Of a stretch of DNA of 64,000 bases, positions 46,663 through 55,025 are shown piece by piece. A model generated the notes under the pieces. That model had not been told where the DNA came from. It saw nothing but the letters and a program-made list of their open reading frames with translations, and searched no databases. Positions within the stretch are counted from its first letter, which is position 1, and each line of letters starts with the position of its first letter. Source of the DNA: an uncultured Eubacteriales bacterium (GTDB taxonomy: Bacteria > Bacillota > Clostridia > Oscillospirales > CAG-272); NCBI GenBank assembly GCA_934503195.1, contig CAKSVM010000001.1, positions 31,409 to 95,408 on the forward strand. The letters are read 5' to 3'. A program made the translations under genes and the position numbers.

Positions 46663-47490
46663 TTATTTCCTCGACGTCACAAGCTTCGTCACCACCGACA
46701 CGGCACCGAACAGCACCCCGGCGACCGCCCAGACGATCCAGCTCTCATTCTGCGTCATGTCGACCGACGGGGAGAAGGTCACGAAGAGATATACCGCCGT
46801 CACGATGAGCCAGTAGCAGACCGCGACCGCCCCGGTGATTCTGCTCCTCGACTTGTTCTTCCGCGTGTAATCGCCCTCTTCGAGAAGCTTTTACATCGAC
46901 GAGTTGATCGTCCCCGCGTAGGTGAAAATCGCCGCGCCCGCGCCCGCGATCACGAGCAGAAGGCACACCGCGCCGACTATGAAAATGTCGCCCGGCTATA
47001 CGCAGACCGCCGCGAATATCGGAAGCGCTGAGAGGATGCAGAGGATCGTCGCGATTATGTTCAGCGTCGAATACTTCTCGGCGAACTCGCGCTTACGCTC
47101 CTTCACCATCCCCGAGAATCCGTATTCGGTCTCAAACGGCTCGTGTTCGAGAAACCCGAATTTCTTAATCTTCGCGCCGTTGCGCATGAAGATCGCCACT
47201 CCGATCGCGACGAGAATCAGAAGCACGCTCACGCCGACTCCGACCGCGATTCCGGTCATGTCGGTGGCGACCGCCGCCGCTCCGTTTGACGTCACGGTTT
47301 TCCCATCGTCGGCGAGTGCCGCGAGGATCATGAAGAGCACCGGACAGATCACGCAGAGGAAGACCGCGACCGCGTTGCCCGGCGCGTTCTCACGGCAGAG
47401 TCGCAGATATTCCGAGGCCTCCTCCATCGTCACGCGCCGCAGTCCCGACTCGAACTCAACCTGAGGCCCCGCGGTCGGCTCCGAATCGAT
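46663..47490 (-). pseudogene. Multi-pass membrane protein pseudogene (two in-frame stops, no start codon)
   Basis: One minus-strand frame encodes a four-helix membrane protein. VAVFLCVICPVLFMILAALA (~helix 1), a 30-residue hydrophobic stretch, ILCILSALPIFAAVCV, then a TAG at 46996-46998. The same frame resumes with PGDIFIVGAVCLLLVIAG up to a TAA at 46891-46893, then KLLEEGDYTRKNKSRS and two more helices to the natural stop. Upstream, no start codon occurs between the in-frame TAA near 47505 and the ATG at 47427, so the original N-terminus (perhaps a zinc ribbon) is gone. The type resembles small uncharacterised Clostridia membrane proteins. Likely dead. Confidence 0.72.
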
Positions 47491-47528
47491 GGTGTTTTTC
47501 TTGCAATTATATTATACCATAAAAGCAG

Positions 47529-47568
47529 CGTCCAGGCGACCTTTTTTTGGTGGCCTGGACGTTTTTTT
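47529..47568 (+). terminator. Strong plus-strand hairpin-T7 in a minus-strand region
   Basis: CGTCCAGGC (47529-47537) with GCCTGGACG (47553-47561) and an inner ACC/GGT pair, then TTTTTTT. Flanking genes are both on the minus strand; there it ends in the weaker CTGCTTTT and may serve the amidohydrolase gene. Confidence 0.6.
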
Positions 47569-47600
47569 GAGGACGTTATTGCGACAGCCCCTTTTTGTTT

Positions 47601-48677
47601 TCAGAGCAGTTCTTTTCTGTAAAATTCCTCGGTCATCCGCTTGTTATTCGAGTCGGGCATCAACGGCAGGTAACGCTCAATATAGCGTTTCAGTGCCTTC
47701 TTGTTGATCTCGCGCGGTCTGATTCCGACCTCACGCTCGTGATTTTTGTGCAGGATGTTCTCAAGCGGTTCGGACTCAAGCTTTATGCCGTGGGCTCTCA
47801 CCGTGTCGGAGTAATCGAACTCATCGTCGGTCTCCAGGAATCTGAGCACGTTTCCGGCTATGCGCGACCGGTATTCGTCGGAGGAAGTGGCTGCGACGTC
47901 GGTCGCGTAGACGAATCTGTCGGAGAATCTTCTGAATATCCCGTACCATTTCGCATAATTCTCGCGGTAGCCGTTGAACATCTCGCCGCCAGGAGCTAAG
48001 TCGATTGTGACGTTCGGGTGATTCTCGAGCAGGGCGACGACCTCGTCGGGAGCGTTTGACTTGAAGAACGCGTGCGCGAGCATGACGTGAAGATCCGGGT
48101 GTGCCTCGATGAGACGGTAAGCCATCGATATGAGATACTCGTAGGACACGTAATTTCCGTCTCCGTAGAACCAGCCGCGTTTTTTGATCGCGTCGGAGAC
48201 CTTGGACGCGTCCCAGAAATAGCTCGGGTCGGCGACGTGCCAGCACATGTGGACGTGATTCTTCTCGCAGCAGCCGATGAAGTCGTCGTACTCGTCGAGA
48301 TTATCCGCCACGCCGAGGATATTGTACGCGTCGGGCTTGAAGTCACAGATCTTGATTCCGTCAAGTCCCAGCTCCATGAGCTCATCCAGCTGATCCCTGA
48401 AGCGGAACTTTCCGCGCATCGCCGGGTCTTTCGGGATGTAGAGGCAGCCGTGCGTGAAGACGTTCGGATTTCTCAGCTTCACAATGGCACCAAGTATGCT
48501 TTGATCCATCTCATACCCGTCCCAGAGGTCGGCGTTGTTCGAGCAGCACATGTTGTCGACAAAGGAGATACCGTTGTCCTTGCAGTAGTCCTCGAGGGCT
48601 TCGAACACGGACTTGCCGTCGCTCCGCTGCCACTGCAATATGTGCATATGACCGTCGATGATAGTTTTCTTCTTCAT
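47601..48677 (-). CDS. Amidohydrolase 2-type (PF04909) metal-dependent hydrolase
   Basis: Start at the second ATG (48677), 8 bases from AGGAGG; the first ATG of ATG-ATT-ATG is too close. About 358 residues forming a TIM barrel: DGHMHI (HxH metal ligands, residues ~7-12), GIKICDFKPD, MCWHVADPS (~143-151), VMLAHAFF, and ATDVA (~240-244, metal-binding Asp). This is the family of decarboxylases and lactonases; a sugar-acid lactone or related substrate would fit the neighbourhood. It follows the FAD-oxidoreductase pseudogene by 15 bases, so the two were an operon. Confidence 0.85.
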   Translation of the reverse strand: MKKKTIIDGHMHILQWQRSDGKSVFEALEDYCKDNGISFVDNMCCSNNADLWDGYEMDQSILGAIVKLRNPNVFTHGCLYIPKDPAMRGKFRFRDQLDELMELGLDGIKICDFKPDAYNILGVADNLDEYDDFIGCCEKNHVHMCWHVADPSYFWDASKVSDAIKKRGWFYGDGNYVSYEYLISMAYRLIEAHPDLHVMLAHAFFKSNAPDEVVALLENHPNVTIDLAPGGEMFNGYRENYAKWYGIFRRFSDRFVYATDVAATSSDEYRSRIAGNVLRFLETDDEFDYSDTVRAHGIKLESEPLENILHKNHEREVGIRPREINKKALKRYIERYLPLMPDSNNKRMTEEFYRKELL

Positions 48678-48692
48678 AATCATTTCCTCCTG

Positions 48693-49912
48693 TTATGGTC
48701 GGCTTATGAGGACTCGCATTCTGCCCTCAAGCCTTATATTCTTCGCGGTCTTCGGGACGAATCCGTCGCGGCTCTGAGCGCATTCGACAAGTGTCTCCTC
48801 AATTCGCTTGCATATGTCGCCGTCGGAGTCGATCAGCGAAAGCGCGAGCGCGGCGAGTCTCGCGGCGGCTTCTCCGGTTTTCTGGCAGTCGTCCTTCATG
48901 CGCATTCCCATCGCGATATCGTGATCGACCGCGACCGCGCGTCCGGCGACAAGGATCCCCTCAGAGTCCTTCGGAATCAGCGCGCCCATCGGAAGCGGAA
49001 TCGACATTCCGTAGCCCCAGAGTCCGCAGATCGTGATGAAGTCCTGATAAGCCTGATTTTCAAGCACGGAATCCTTGCCGTGGTTGTCAAAGTTCGAGAA
49101 GCCGAACGCGACCGGAAGTGCCGTGTGCTTTCCTTCAACTATATCGGGGAAGTCGGCGGTCGACGTTCTTTGTCGCTCTGTCGAGCGCGATCACCTTTTT
49201 CGACGCGCTTATCCCCGACGAGGTGACAAATCCGTCGATCTTCGCGGCCGCGTCGTCGATCTCACGGTAGACTCCGCCCTTGAATCCGAAGTAGTATCCG
49301 AGGACTCCGCCCGCCGTTCCCGAACCGCCCTGCGTCGAGAGAGTGTCGACTCCGAGAACCTTCAATCCCTTTTCGGAGGCGACAGACGCGGCGATCGCTC
49401 CGGCTGTTCCGAGTCCGGCGATTATAATGTCATATTCTCCGTCGCAAATCGGCGAAGGCGTCTTCGCGGGGACAACCGGAACCGTGTCAGGGTCAAGCGA
49501 CGCCCCGGCCGAGTACGCGCTGACCGGATCGGCGAAATACGCCGAGTGGTAGAGGATTCCCTCTCCCAAAGACGCGAATATGTATTCCGGCTCGGAAGCG
49601 AAGAGGATTATCTTTTCGGTCTCAGACGCGGCGATCTTCTCGCGGGTCTTCGCGATATCGCTTTCAACGCGGCCGAGCGGACAACCGGTTTTCCGTCGGA
49701 CGAGACGAAGTATCCGAGTCTTTCGGACGAGTCGCCGCGGATTCCGGTGAACGGCGCGGAGAGACTTTGAGCGAAGCCGAGAATTCGGGCGCACCCGCCA
49801 TACCTTCCTCAAGGATGACAATGTCAAGCTCGCCATGCGCCGCCGCGAATCCGACCGCGAAGGCCGTTGCGCCGAGGATACAGATATCATAGTTCGCTTG
49901 CATTTTTTCCAC
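48693..49912 (-). pseudogene. FAD-dependent oxidoreductase remnant, frameshifted and internally deleted
   Basis: Pieces of one oxidoreductase lie in three frames. N-terminus from 49912: YDICILGATAFAVGFAAAHGE, broken near 49765. A short middle piece (APFTGIRGDSSERLGYFVSS) in another frame to about 49680. A third piece with EKIILFASEPEYIFASLGEG and a second dinucleotide fold DIIIAGLGTAGAIAASVASE to ~49160. Then a jump into the frame of SVLENQAYQDFITICGLWGYG and DSEGILVAGRAVAVDHDIAMG, ending at 48693. About 300 residues of the FAD domain seem missing after KKVIALDRATKN. Three frame breaks plus deletion mean decay. An intact relative lies at 61713. Confidence 0.75.
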
Positions 49913-49949
49913 CTCACAATGTGAAATTCAGAGGATGCCGCATAAAAAG

Positions 49950-49986
49950 ACAAAACCTGTGTCATATATTATAACACAGGTTTTGT
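49950..49986 (-). terminator. Long inverted repeat, terminator of the gene at 50025
   Basis: Perfect 13-bp arms (ACAAAACCTGTGT and ACACAGGTTTTGT) around an 11-base AT loop. On the minus strand it is followed by CTTTTTATG. The loop also contains a TATAAT-like box. Confidence 0.65.
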
Positions 49987-50024
49987 GAAATGTCTATAGT
50001 TTCCGAGAAATTTTCCAACCACCC

Positions 50025-50558
50025 CTAATAGTTTTTTTCGTAGTTGGTGCAGACCATATTGAAATCCTCTTCCGTCTTGGCGTCGTGATACGGGCAGCTG
50101 AATCTGGCATAATGAGTGCAGGTATAGCAACTGCGTTTTTTCTTGTAGTCGTCGTATCCGGTCTTGCGGCGCGCGTAGACCGCGAGATGACTTAAACTCT
50201 CCCCGGCTCCGCCGACGATGCCGCCGCAGAGACTACAGAATACCAAAAGCGCGATCGGCCAGTAAACGACAAATCCGATTATCTCGGCAAAAAGCCACGT
50301 CTCAGTGAAGCTTTCATATATAGTCGACGCGATTATATGCAGGTAGAACCAGATAAGGAACGCGGCCACTGCCAGTGTCCACGCGGCTCCCATCACGAAA
50401 AGGATCACGCAAAATATCGGATTGAGTATGGGAAGCAGGACATATGTAAAGAAAAGATACAGCAGAAGTGCCCCGACCGCGACAATCGGTATCGCGATCC
50501 AGCCGATATTCTTGTAAAGTCCGTAGGTCAGCAGAATCAGAAAGATATATTTGAACAT
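50025..50558 (-). CDS. Membrane protein with C-terminal Cys-rich zinc-ribbon-like tail
   Basis: A 177-residue protein with four hydrophobic segments (~3-16, 18-40, 42-75, 88-117) and a cytosolic-type tail containing CYTCTHYARFSCPYHDAKTEE and CTNYEKNY (five Cys and a His, residues ~143-175), a plausible metal-binding knuckle. GGIVGGAGES precedes the tail. I do not recognise the family. A GGGGTGG site lies before the ATG. It follows the SBP operon on the same strand only distantly and seems separately transcribed. Confidence 0.7.
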   Translation of the reverse strand: MFKYIFLILLTYGLYKNIGWIAIPIVAVGALLLYLFFTYVLLPILNPIFCVILFVMGAAWTLAVAAFLIWFYLHIIASTIYESFTETWLFAEIIGFVVYWPIALLVFCSLCGGIVGGAGESLSHLAVYARRKTGYDDYKKKRSCYTCTHYARFSCPYHDAKTEEDFNMVCTNYEKNY

Positions 50559-50660
50559 TACCGATCATCCACCCCGCTTTGTCTGTTTATGACATAATTA
50601 TATGATAATTATCGGTATTTGTCAAGGCTTCGGATCCGCGGACACATACTTTTGTGTGCA

Positions 50661-50690
50661 AACAAAAGGATCACCCCGCGGTGATCCTTT
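50661..50690 (-). terminator. Terminator of the SBP operon
   Basis: AAAGGATCACC (50665-50675) with GGTGATCCTTT (50680-50690). The minus strand continues TTGTTTGC. Confidence 0.72.
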
Positions 50691-50698
50691 GCGAATGA

Positions 50699-52162
50699 TT
50701 ACTTTTCCTGTTCCTGAATCTTCTCGACAAGATCCTCAAGGAAGCTCTCGGCACTGCTCTTCTTCGATTCGTAGAAGGAAGCGATGTTCGTCTGCTTCTT
50801 CGCGAGGTTGTTGCGGTAGGCATTCATCGGCGAGAATGGGAAGTTAGAGTTATATTCGAGGAACATTGAGAAGTCATAGGTTCTCGAATCCATGATGAGG
50901 TTCAGCATCTCGGTCGAATCCTCGTCGCGGACTCCCTTGGCGGTCAGCGAGACGTCATAGATCGCCGGGCGGAGCATCTTGTAGCTGTACGCGCTCAGGC
51001 ACTCGATCACGTTTCCGATCGTCTCCATCTTCTCCTCCGAAACGGTTATCGGAAGGTAGAAGGTTCCGGTGCGGCCGAGCATATGCGTCTTGTAGTTTTC
51101 CTGATTCTCGTCGAGCTTCGGATACGGAAGGATTCCGTAATCGTCGCGCATCGAACGCAGATCGGTGTCGATGAGATAATTCAGAAGCATCGGCGCGAAC
51201 GCGCCCTGTCCGTTCGCGAACTTCACGCGGTAGTCGTAGGGCTTCGCGGTGTCGACGAACGCGCCATCGTTGCTCCAGTAGAGATCGTTTATCTTCTCAA
51301 ACGAGGTCACAAGTCGTTCGGAATAGAAGTCAAGCGTCGGATAGTTGTTTTCGTCGCGTCCCATTGATCTGATTCCATGCGAAACCATGAACGCGTCGGT
51401 GTAGAGTCCGTAAATATCATCGGCGTCGTGCTGGTTGTTGCCGTTCAGATCCTTGTAGATTCCCTTGGTGATCGAATAAGCTTTGTCCATCGTCCACCCG
51501 CCGGATCTTACGAGTTCGTACGGATCCTCAACCTTCCATTCGTCGGCAAGCCGCTTGTTGAATACCCAGACCCAGCACATGGTTATGTTAGTCGAGCAGG
51601 CGTCAGAGAGGATTCCGTACTGATTCTTTCCGAGCTTTATCTGCTCGTTGGCGTTCTTAACGTACCACGGGTTTTCGAGATCAATGCTCTTGACGTCGTT
51701 CCACGGCTGAACCGTTCCGCTCGTGATCAGCGTTCCTGCGTAGATGGCCTTCATCACGTAGATGTCGCAGAGATCGTCACCTGAGAGTACGCTCTGATTG
51801 TAGGTCGAGAGCGAGTCGCGTTCGGAAAAGGAGTGATCCCAGACGAGTTTGACTCCGAGGCGGTTCTCGGTGTCGATGTTTCGCTGATAGATCGCGTCGT
51901 CGATCGGCTCACCGGTCTGCTCGGCCTCAAAGGCCTCGGAATCGACGTAGTTGTATCCGCCCGCGCCGTAGCCGAAGATCTTTATCTCGGTTCCGCCGAG
52001 ATCGCTTTTCGGGAGAAGGTCATAGACGCTCGTCTCGGGAGCCTCACTGTCGGTCCCGGTGTCAGCTCCGGTCGTGACGTCAGCGTCGGAGGGTGTGCCT
52101 CCGCAGGAGACGGATGAGAGGATAATCGCCGTGAGAAGTGCTGTGGAAATCGCTTTTTTCAT
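50699..52162 (-). CDS. Extracellular solute-binding lipoprotein (paralogue 4 of 5)
   Basis: A 487-residue lipoprotein, lipobox SSVSC (Cys 20), Asp/Thr linker. Landmarks: DDAIYQRNIDTENRLGVKL, NPWYVKNANEQI, VFNKRLADEWKVEDPYELVR, GGWTMDKAYSITKGIY with DLNGNNQHDADDIYG (~236-250), GILPYPKLDENQENY and YDVSLTAKGVRDEDSTEM. It is closest to paralogue 5, 82 bases upstream; the pair reads as a tandem duplication. It is the last gene of the isomerase operon starting at 58992. Confidence 0.88.
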   Translation of the reverse strand: MKKAISTALLTAIILSSVSCGGTPSDADVTTGADTGTDSEAPETSVYDLLPKSDLGGTEIKIFGYGAGGYNYVDSEAFEAEQTGEPIDDAIYQRNIDTENRLGVKLVWDHSFSERDSLSTYNQSVLSGDDLCDIYVMKAIYAGTLITSGTVQPWNDVKSIDLENPWYVKNANEQIKLGKNQYGILSDACSTNITMCWVWVFNKRLADEWKVEDPYELVRSGGWTMDKAYSITKGIYKDLNGNNQHDADDIYGLYTDAFMVSHGIRSMGRDENNYPTLDFYSERLVTSFEKINDLYWSNDGAFVDTAKPYDYRVKFANGQGAFAPMLLNYLIDTDLRSMRDDYGILPYPKLDENQENYKTHMLGRTGTFYLPITVSEEKMETIGNVIECLSAYSYKMLRPAIYDVSLTAKGVRDEDSTEMLNLIMDSRTYDFSMFLEYNSNFPFSPMNAYRNNLAKKQTNIASFYESKKSSAESFLEDLVEKIQEQEK

Positions 52163-52244
52163 GGATGTTTTCCTTTCTTAATAAATATAGTCATTTATGG
52201 ATTACTCGCGGATCCGGCACGTCTCACAGGCAGAATGAAAAAAC

Positions 52245-53728
52245 TCACTCTATATCCTCAAGCTGCTTTACCAGATCCTCGATATACTTGTCAGCGGCCG
52301 ATTTGTTCGACTCGTAGAAGGAGGTGATGTCCTTATTCTTCGCCTCGAGAAGTTTGCGATAGGTCTTGTCCTGAGTGAATACGAAGGATCCGCCGTACTG
52401 GAGCGCGCCGACGAAATCGTATCTGCGGCTGTCAAGGATGAGATCGATCATCTCGACCGATTCCTCGTCGCGGACACCCTTTGTGGTCAGAGCGACGTCA
52501 TAGATCGCCGGACGGAGTTCCTTATAGCTGTACGCGCTCAGGCACTCGACGACGTATCCGATCATCCCGGCCTTTTCTGCCGTCAGGGTTTTCGGAAGCA
52601 TGAAGCCGCCGTGACGCGGGAGAACGTAGGTCATGTACTCCTGATCCTCGGTGAGCTTGGGGAACGGAAGCACGCCGTACTCGTCGGACATTGAACGCAT
52701 CGTGTCCTCCATGAAGTACTGGATGAACATCGGCGAGAATACTCCGTGTCCCTCGGCGAACTTCTTTATATAGTCATAGAAATTATCCTGCTGATTCCGC
52801 TGGACAACGCACGCGCCGGTGTTTTCATAGAGGAGCGAGTAGCATTTTTCAAACGACTCTACGAGTCTTTCGGAATAGAAGCAGATTTCGGGATAATCGT
52901 CCGCGTTCTTTTCGAGCGCGTAGATTCCGTTTGTCAGCATGAAGGCGTCAAGCGGACCGCCCACGTCGAGATAGAGTCCGTAAATGTCGTCAACATCCGG
53001 CTTTCCGTCGCCATTCGTGTCGGAATAGACGTTCTTCGTAAGTTCGCCGAGCTTGTCGAGCGTCCATTTGCCTTCCTTGACGATCTCGTTGAGTCCGGTG
53101 ATCTTCCACTCCCCGGCCAGACGCTTGTTGTAGGCAAACGCCCACGCGCAGGTCATATTGGTCGCCAGCGCGTCGGAGAAGATCATAAACTGATTGTTTC
53201 CGATCGTGAAGGTATCGTTCGCGTCCTTTACGTACCACGGGTTTGAGAGGTCATAGCCCTCGATCCCGTCCCAGCTTCTGAGAACATCCTTCGTGAAGAT
53301 GCTTCCGAGCGCGTAGACCTTGAAGGCGAAGGTGTCAAACGCGTCGTCGCCCGCCAGAACCGTGTTCGTGAAGAGCTTTATCGCGTCGTATTCGGTGTTG
53401 GCGTCGTCATAGACGAGCTTGACTCCGAGTCGGTTCTCGGTTTCGAGATTGCGCTTGAAGAGTGCGTCGTCAACGACGTCTCCGGTCTGCTCGGCGTAAA
53501 GAAACTCGTCGCGCTTGCCGTAGGAGGAGTTGTAGGAGAGAATGTTGATCTCGGTTTCGCCGAAATCCTTCTCGGGGAGTGTCGAATAGATATCGGTCGT
53601 CACCGCGTCGGTGGACGTGTCGCCAGAACTAGTTGTTACCGTACCCCCCCCGTTGGAACTTTTTCCGCACAGGAAAAGGTTGAGAGGATAATTGCCGTGA
53701 GAAGTGCAAGGGAAATCGCTTTTTTCAT
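52245..53728 (-). CDS. Extracellular solute-binding lipoprotein (paralogue 5 of 5), frame broken at a G8 tract
   Basis: The gene begins at an ATG at 53728 with a GAAAGGAA site: MKKAISLALLTAIILSTFSC, almost identical to the signal of paralogue 4. Twelve codons after the lipobox Cys a G8 run (53644-53651) is met in the wrong frame and a TAA follows. The body of the protein (from GTVTTSSGDTSTDAV through KDFGETEINILSY to the stop at 52245) is intact in the next frame; a GTG at 53603 there would give a signal-less 452-residue piece. Landmarks DDALFKRNLETENRLGVKL, GKWTLDKLGELTKNVY, DTNGDGKPDVDDIYG, GVLPFPKLTEDQEY. Nine G would restore the frame. Confidence 0.78.
53644..53651 (-). repeat. Poly-G (G8) tract in an SBP gene, slip-prone
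   Basis: Eight consecutive G on the coding (minus) strand between the lipobox and the mature domain. Length 9 joins the signal peptide to the body; length 8, as given, does not. Confidence 0.85.
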
Positions 53729-53803
53729 GGTAGTATTCCTTTCTTTATTTTTCACGGCGCGGGCGGATTTTCCCGCACCGCTTTCATTTTTTGATGTTTT
53801 TCG

Positions 53804-55021
53804 TCAGTCGTAGGTGACACCGAATTTCTTTTTGCAGACCTCGGAGAGATCTGGCTTGCCCCACGACTTATTAAGATTCGTGAAGCCGAGATCCTGCGGC
53901 GTGCGGTAGTCGGGAAGATTGTCGCACTCGGTAAGCTCGGCGCGGATCGCCTCCAGGTATCTGAAGCCGTACTCGACACTCGGCGAGACGTAATGTCCCT
54001 CGTCCCACTCGTTCCAGTTGTCGATCATAAAGATCTTCTTGCCCCACGCGCCGTCGGGGAGCGCGTCGGCTGCCTTTTTCATCCGGCGGATGACCTTGCG
54101 GAATCCGTCGGGAGTCAGATGGTATGGAGTCTCGCGGGCGAAGTTGAAGCCCATGCTGTTCCAGTGCTCGGTGCATCGCGGCGCGGCGTCGCGGAAGCAG
54201 GAAGCCGTCGGGATCGTCCGCATAGGATCGGCCTCAAAGCGTTTTTCGAGAATCGAACACTGCCCTTCGATTATCTCGCTGTCGGGCGGAAGTGGATCCT
54301 TCGGCGAATATCCGGAGTTGTAGCCGAAATGGAAGTCGTATCCGCGCTCGGCGCACTCGGCATAGACGGCGGGAACCGAGCCGTCGTTCCAGACGCAGGC
54401 GGCTATTATCAGTCCGTCAAAGCCGCGCGACTTTGCGTATTCGCGGCATTTGTCGAAGATCTTTCTCTGCTCCTCGGGCGTTCCGAGATCCTTGTTCAGG
54501 TCGGCGATTGAGCAGACGAAAAGCACAGGCTTGTTGTCGATCTTAAGATAATTATCGCGACTGAAATAGTTGTCGACCCAGAAGGGCATCAGGTTTTCAA
54601 GAAGATCCCCGGGCGACGTCGAACTCCATCTGACACGGCTGTTCTCGAACATGATCGCGAACTTCATGAAATTCTGATACTTAGAATTGAAGAGAGCCTC
54701 GTGGAGTCCGTGCGCGCAGCGGAGCGACTTTTCGGTCACGGGCTTGCCCTCGAATTCCTTCAGTCTGTACCAGCAGTGGATGAAGCAGTTGACACCGTGT
54801 TCGACCGCCCATTTGATCTCCCAGTCGGCGACGTCGGGGCTTTCCTCGTCGTAGTAGCCCATCAGCGGCGTGCGTTCGGGATAGGGATGAAGATCGTCAA
54901 ATCCGCCGTGAATCAGAGCCGCGCCCTTCTTCCACGCTGCGTAGTAATGCGCGGCGACAATCCGGTCGGTCGTCGCGGGCATCGGCACGGGAATCTCATC
55001 TGAAAGCTTTATTTTGTACAT
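53804..55021 (-). CDS. GH99/WbsX-like domain protein
   Basis: Start at 55021 (MYKIKLSDEIPV) on AAAAGGAG, 4 bases after the preceding stop; ~405 residues. The barrel shows IVAAHYYAAWKKG (~20-32), WEIKWAVEHGVNCFIHCWY (~67-85), then YLKIDNKPVLFVCSI, GFDGLIIAACVWND, FHFGYNSGYSP and MIDNWNEWDEGHYVSPS (~340-356). NWNEWxEG is the signature of the WbsX/GH99-like group, which contains endo-alpha-mannosidase-type hydrolases and polysaccharide-locus proteins. No signal peptide. Third gene of the isomerase operon; a glycoside hydrolase acting on imported oligosaccharide is my inference. Confidence 0.75.
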   Translation of the reverse strand: MYKIKLSDEIPVPMPATTDRIVAAHYYAAWKKGAALIHGGFDDLHPYPERTPLMGYYDEESPDVADWEIKWAVEHGVNCFIHCWYRLKEFEGKPVTEKSLRCAHGLHEALFNSKYQNFMKFAIMFENSRVRWSSTSPGDLLENLMPFWVDNYFSRDNYLKIDNKPVLFVCSIADLNKDLGTPEEQRKIFDKCREYAKSRGFDGLIIAACVWNDGSVPAVYAECAERGYDFHFGYNSGYSPKDPLPPDSEIIEGQCSILEKRFEADPMRTIPTASCFRDAAPRCTEHWNSMGFNFARETPYHLTPDGFRKVIRRMKKAADALPDGAWGKKIFMIDNWNEWDEGHYVSPSVEYGFRYLEAIRAELTECDNLPDYRTPQDLGFTNLNKSWGKPDLSEVCKKKFGVTYD

Positions 55022-55025
55022 AATC

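Noticed and set aside
46663..47490. Stop-codon reassignment (TAG/TAA read as Gln)
   Set aside because: TAA ends several ordinary genes in the window, for example those at 26191 and 16840, and the gene also lacks a start, so decay explains it better.
49075..49770. Long plus-strand open frame opposite the FAD pseudogene
   Set aside because: It mirrors the codon pattern of the minus-strand gene, is Arg-rich, and has no motif or ribosome site.
52245..53603. A complete signal-less binding protein starting at the GTG at 53603
   Set aside because: A near-copy of the paralogue's signal peptide and ribosome site lies just upstream at 53728 in another frame, so the short form is a product of the frame break.
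24722..53728. Calling complete ABC sugar transporters
   Set aside because: No permease (no EAA-loop membrane protein) or ATPase (no Walker/LSGGQ) is encoded in the window; only binding proteins are seen.
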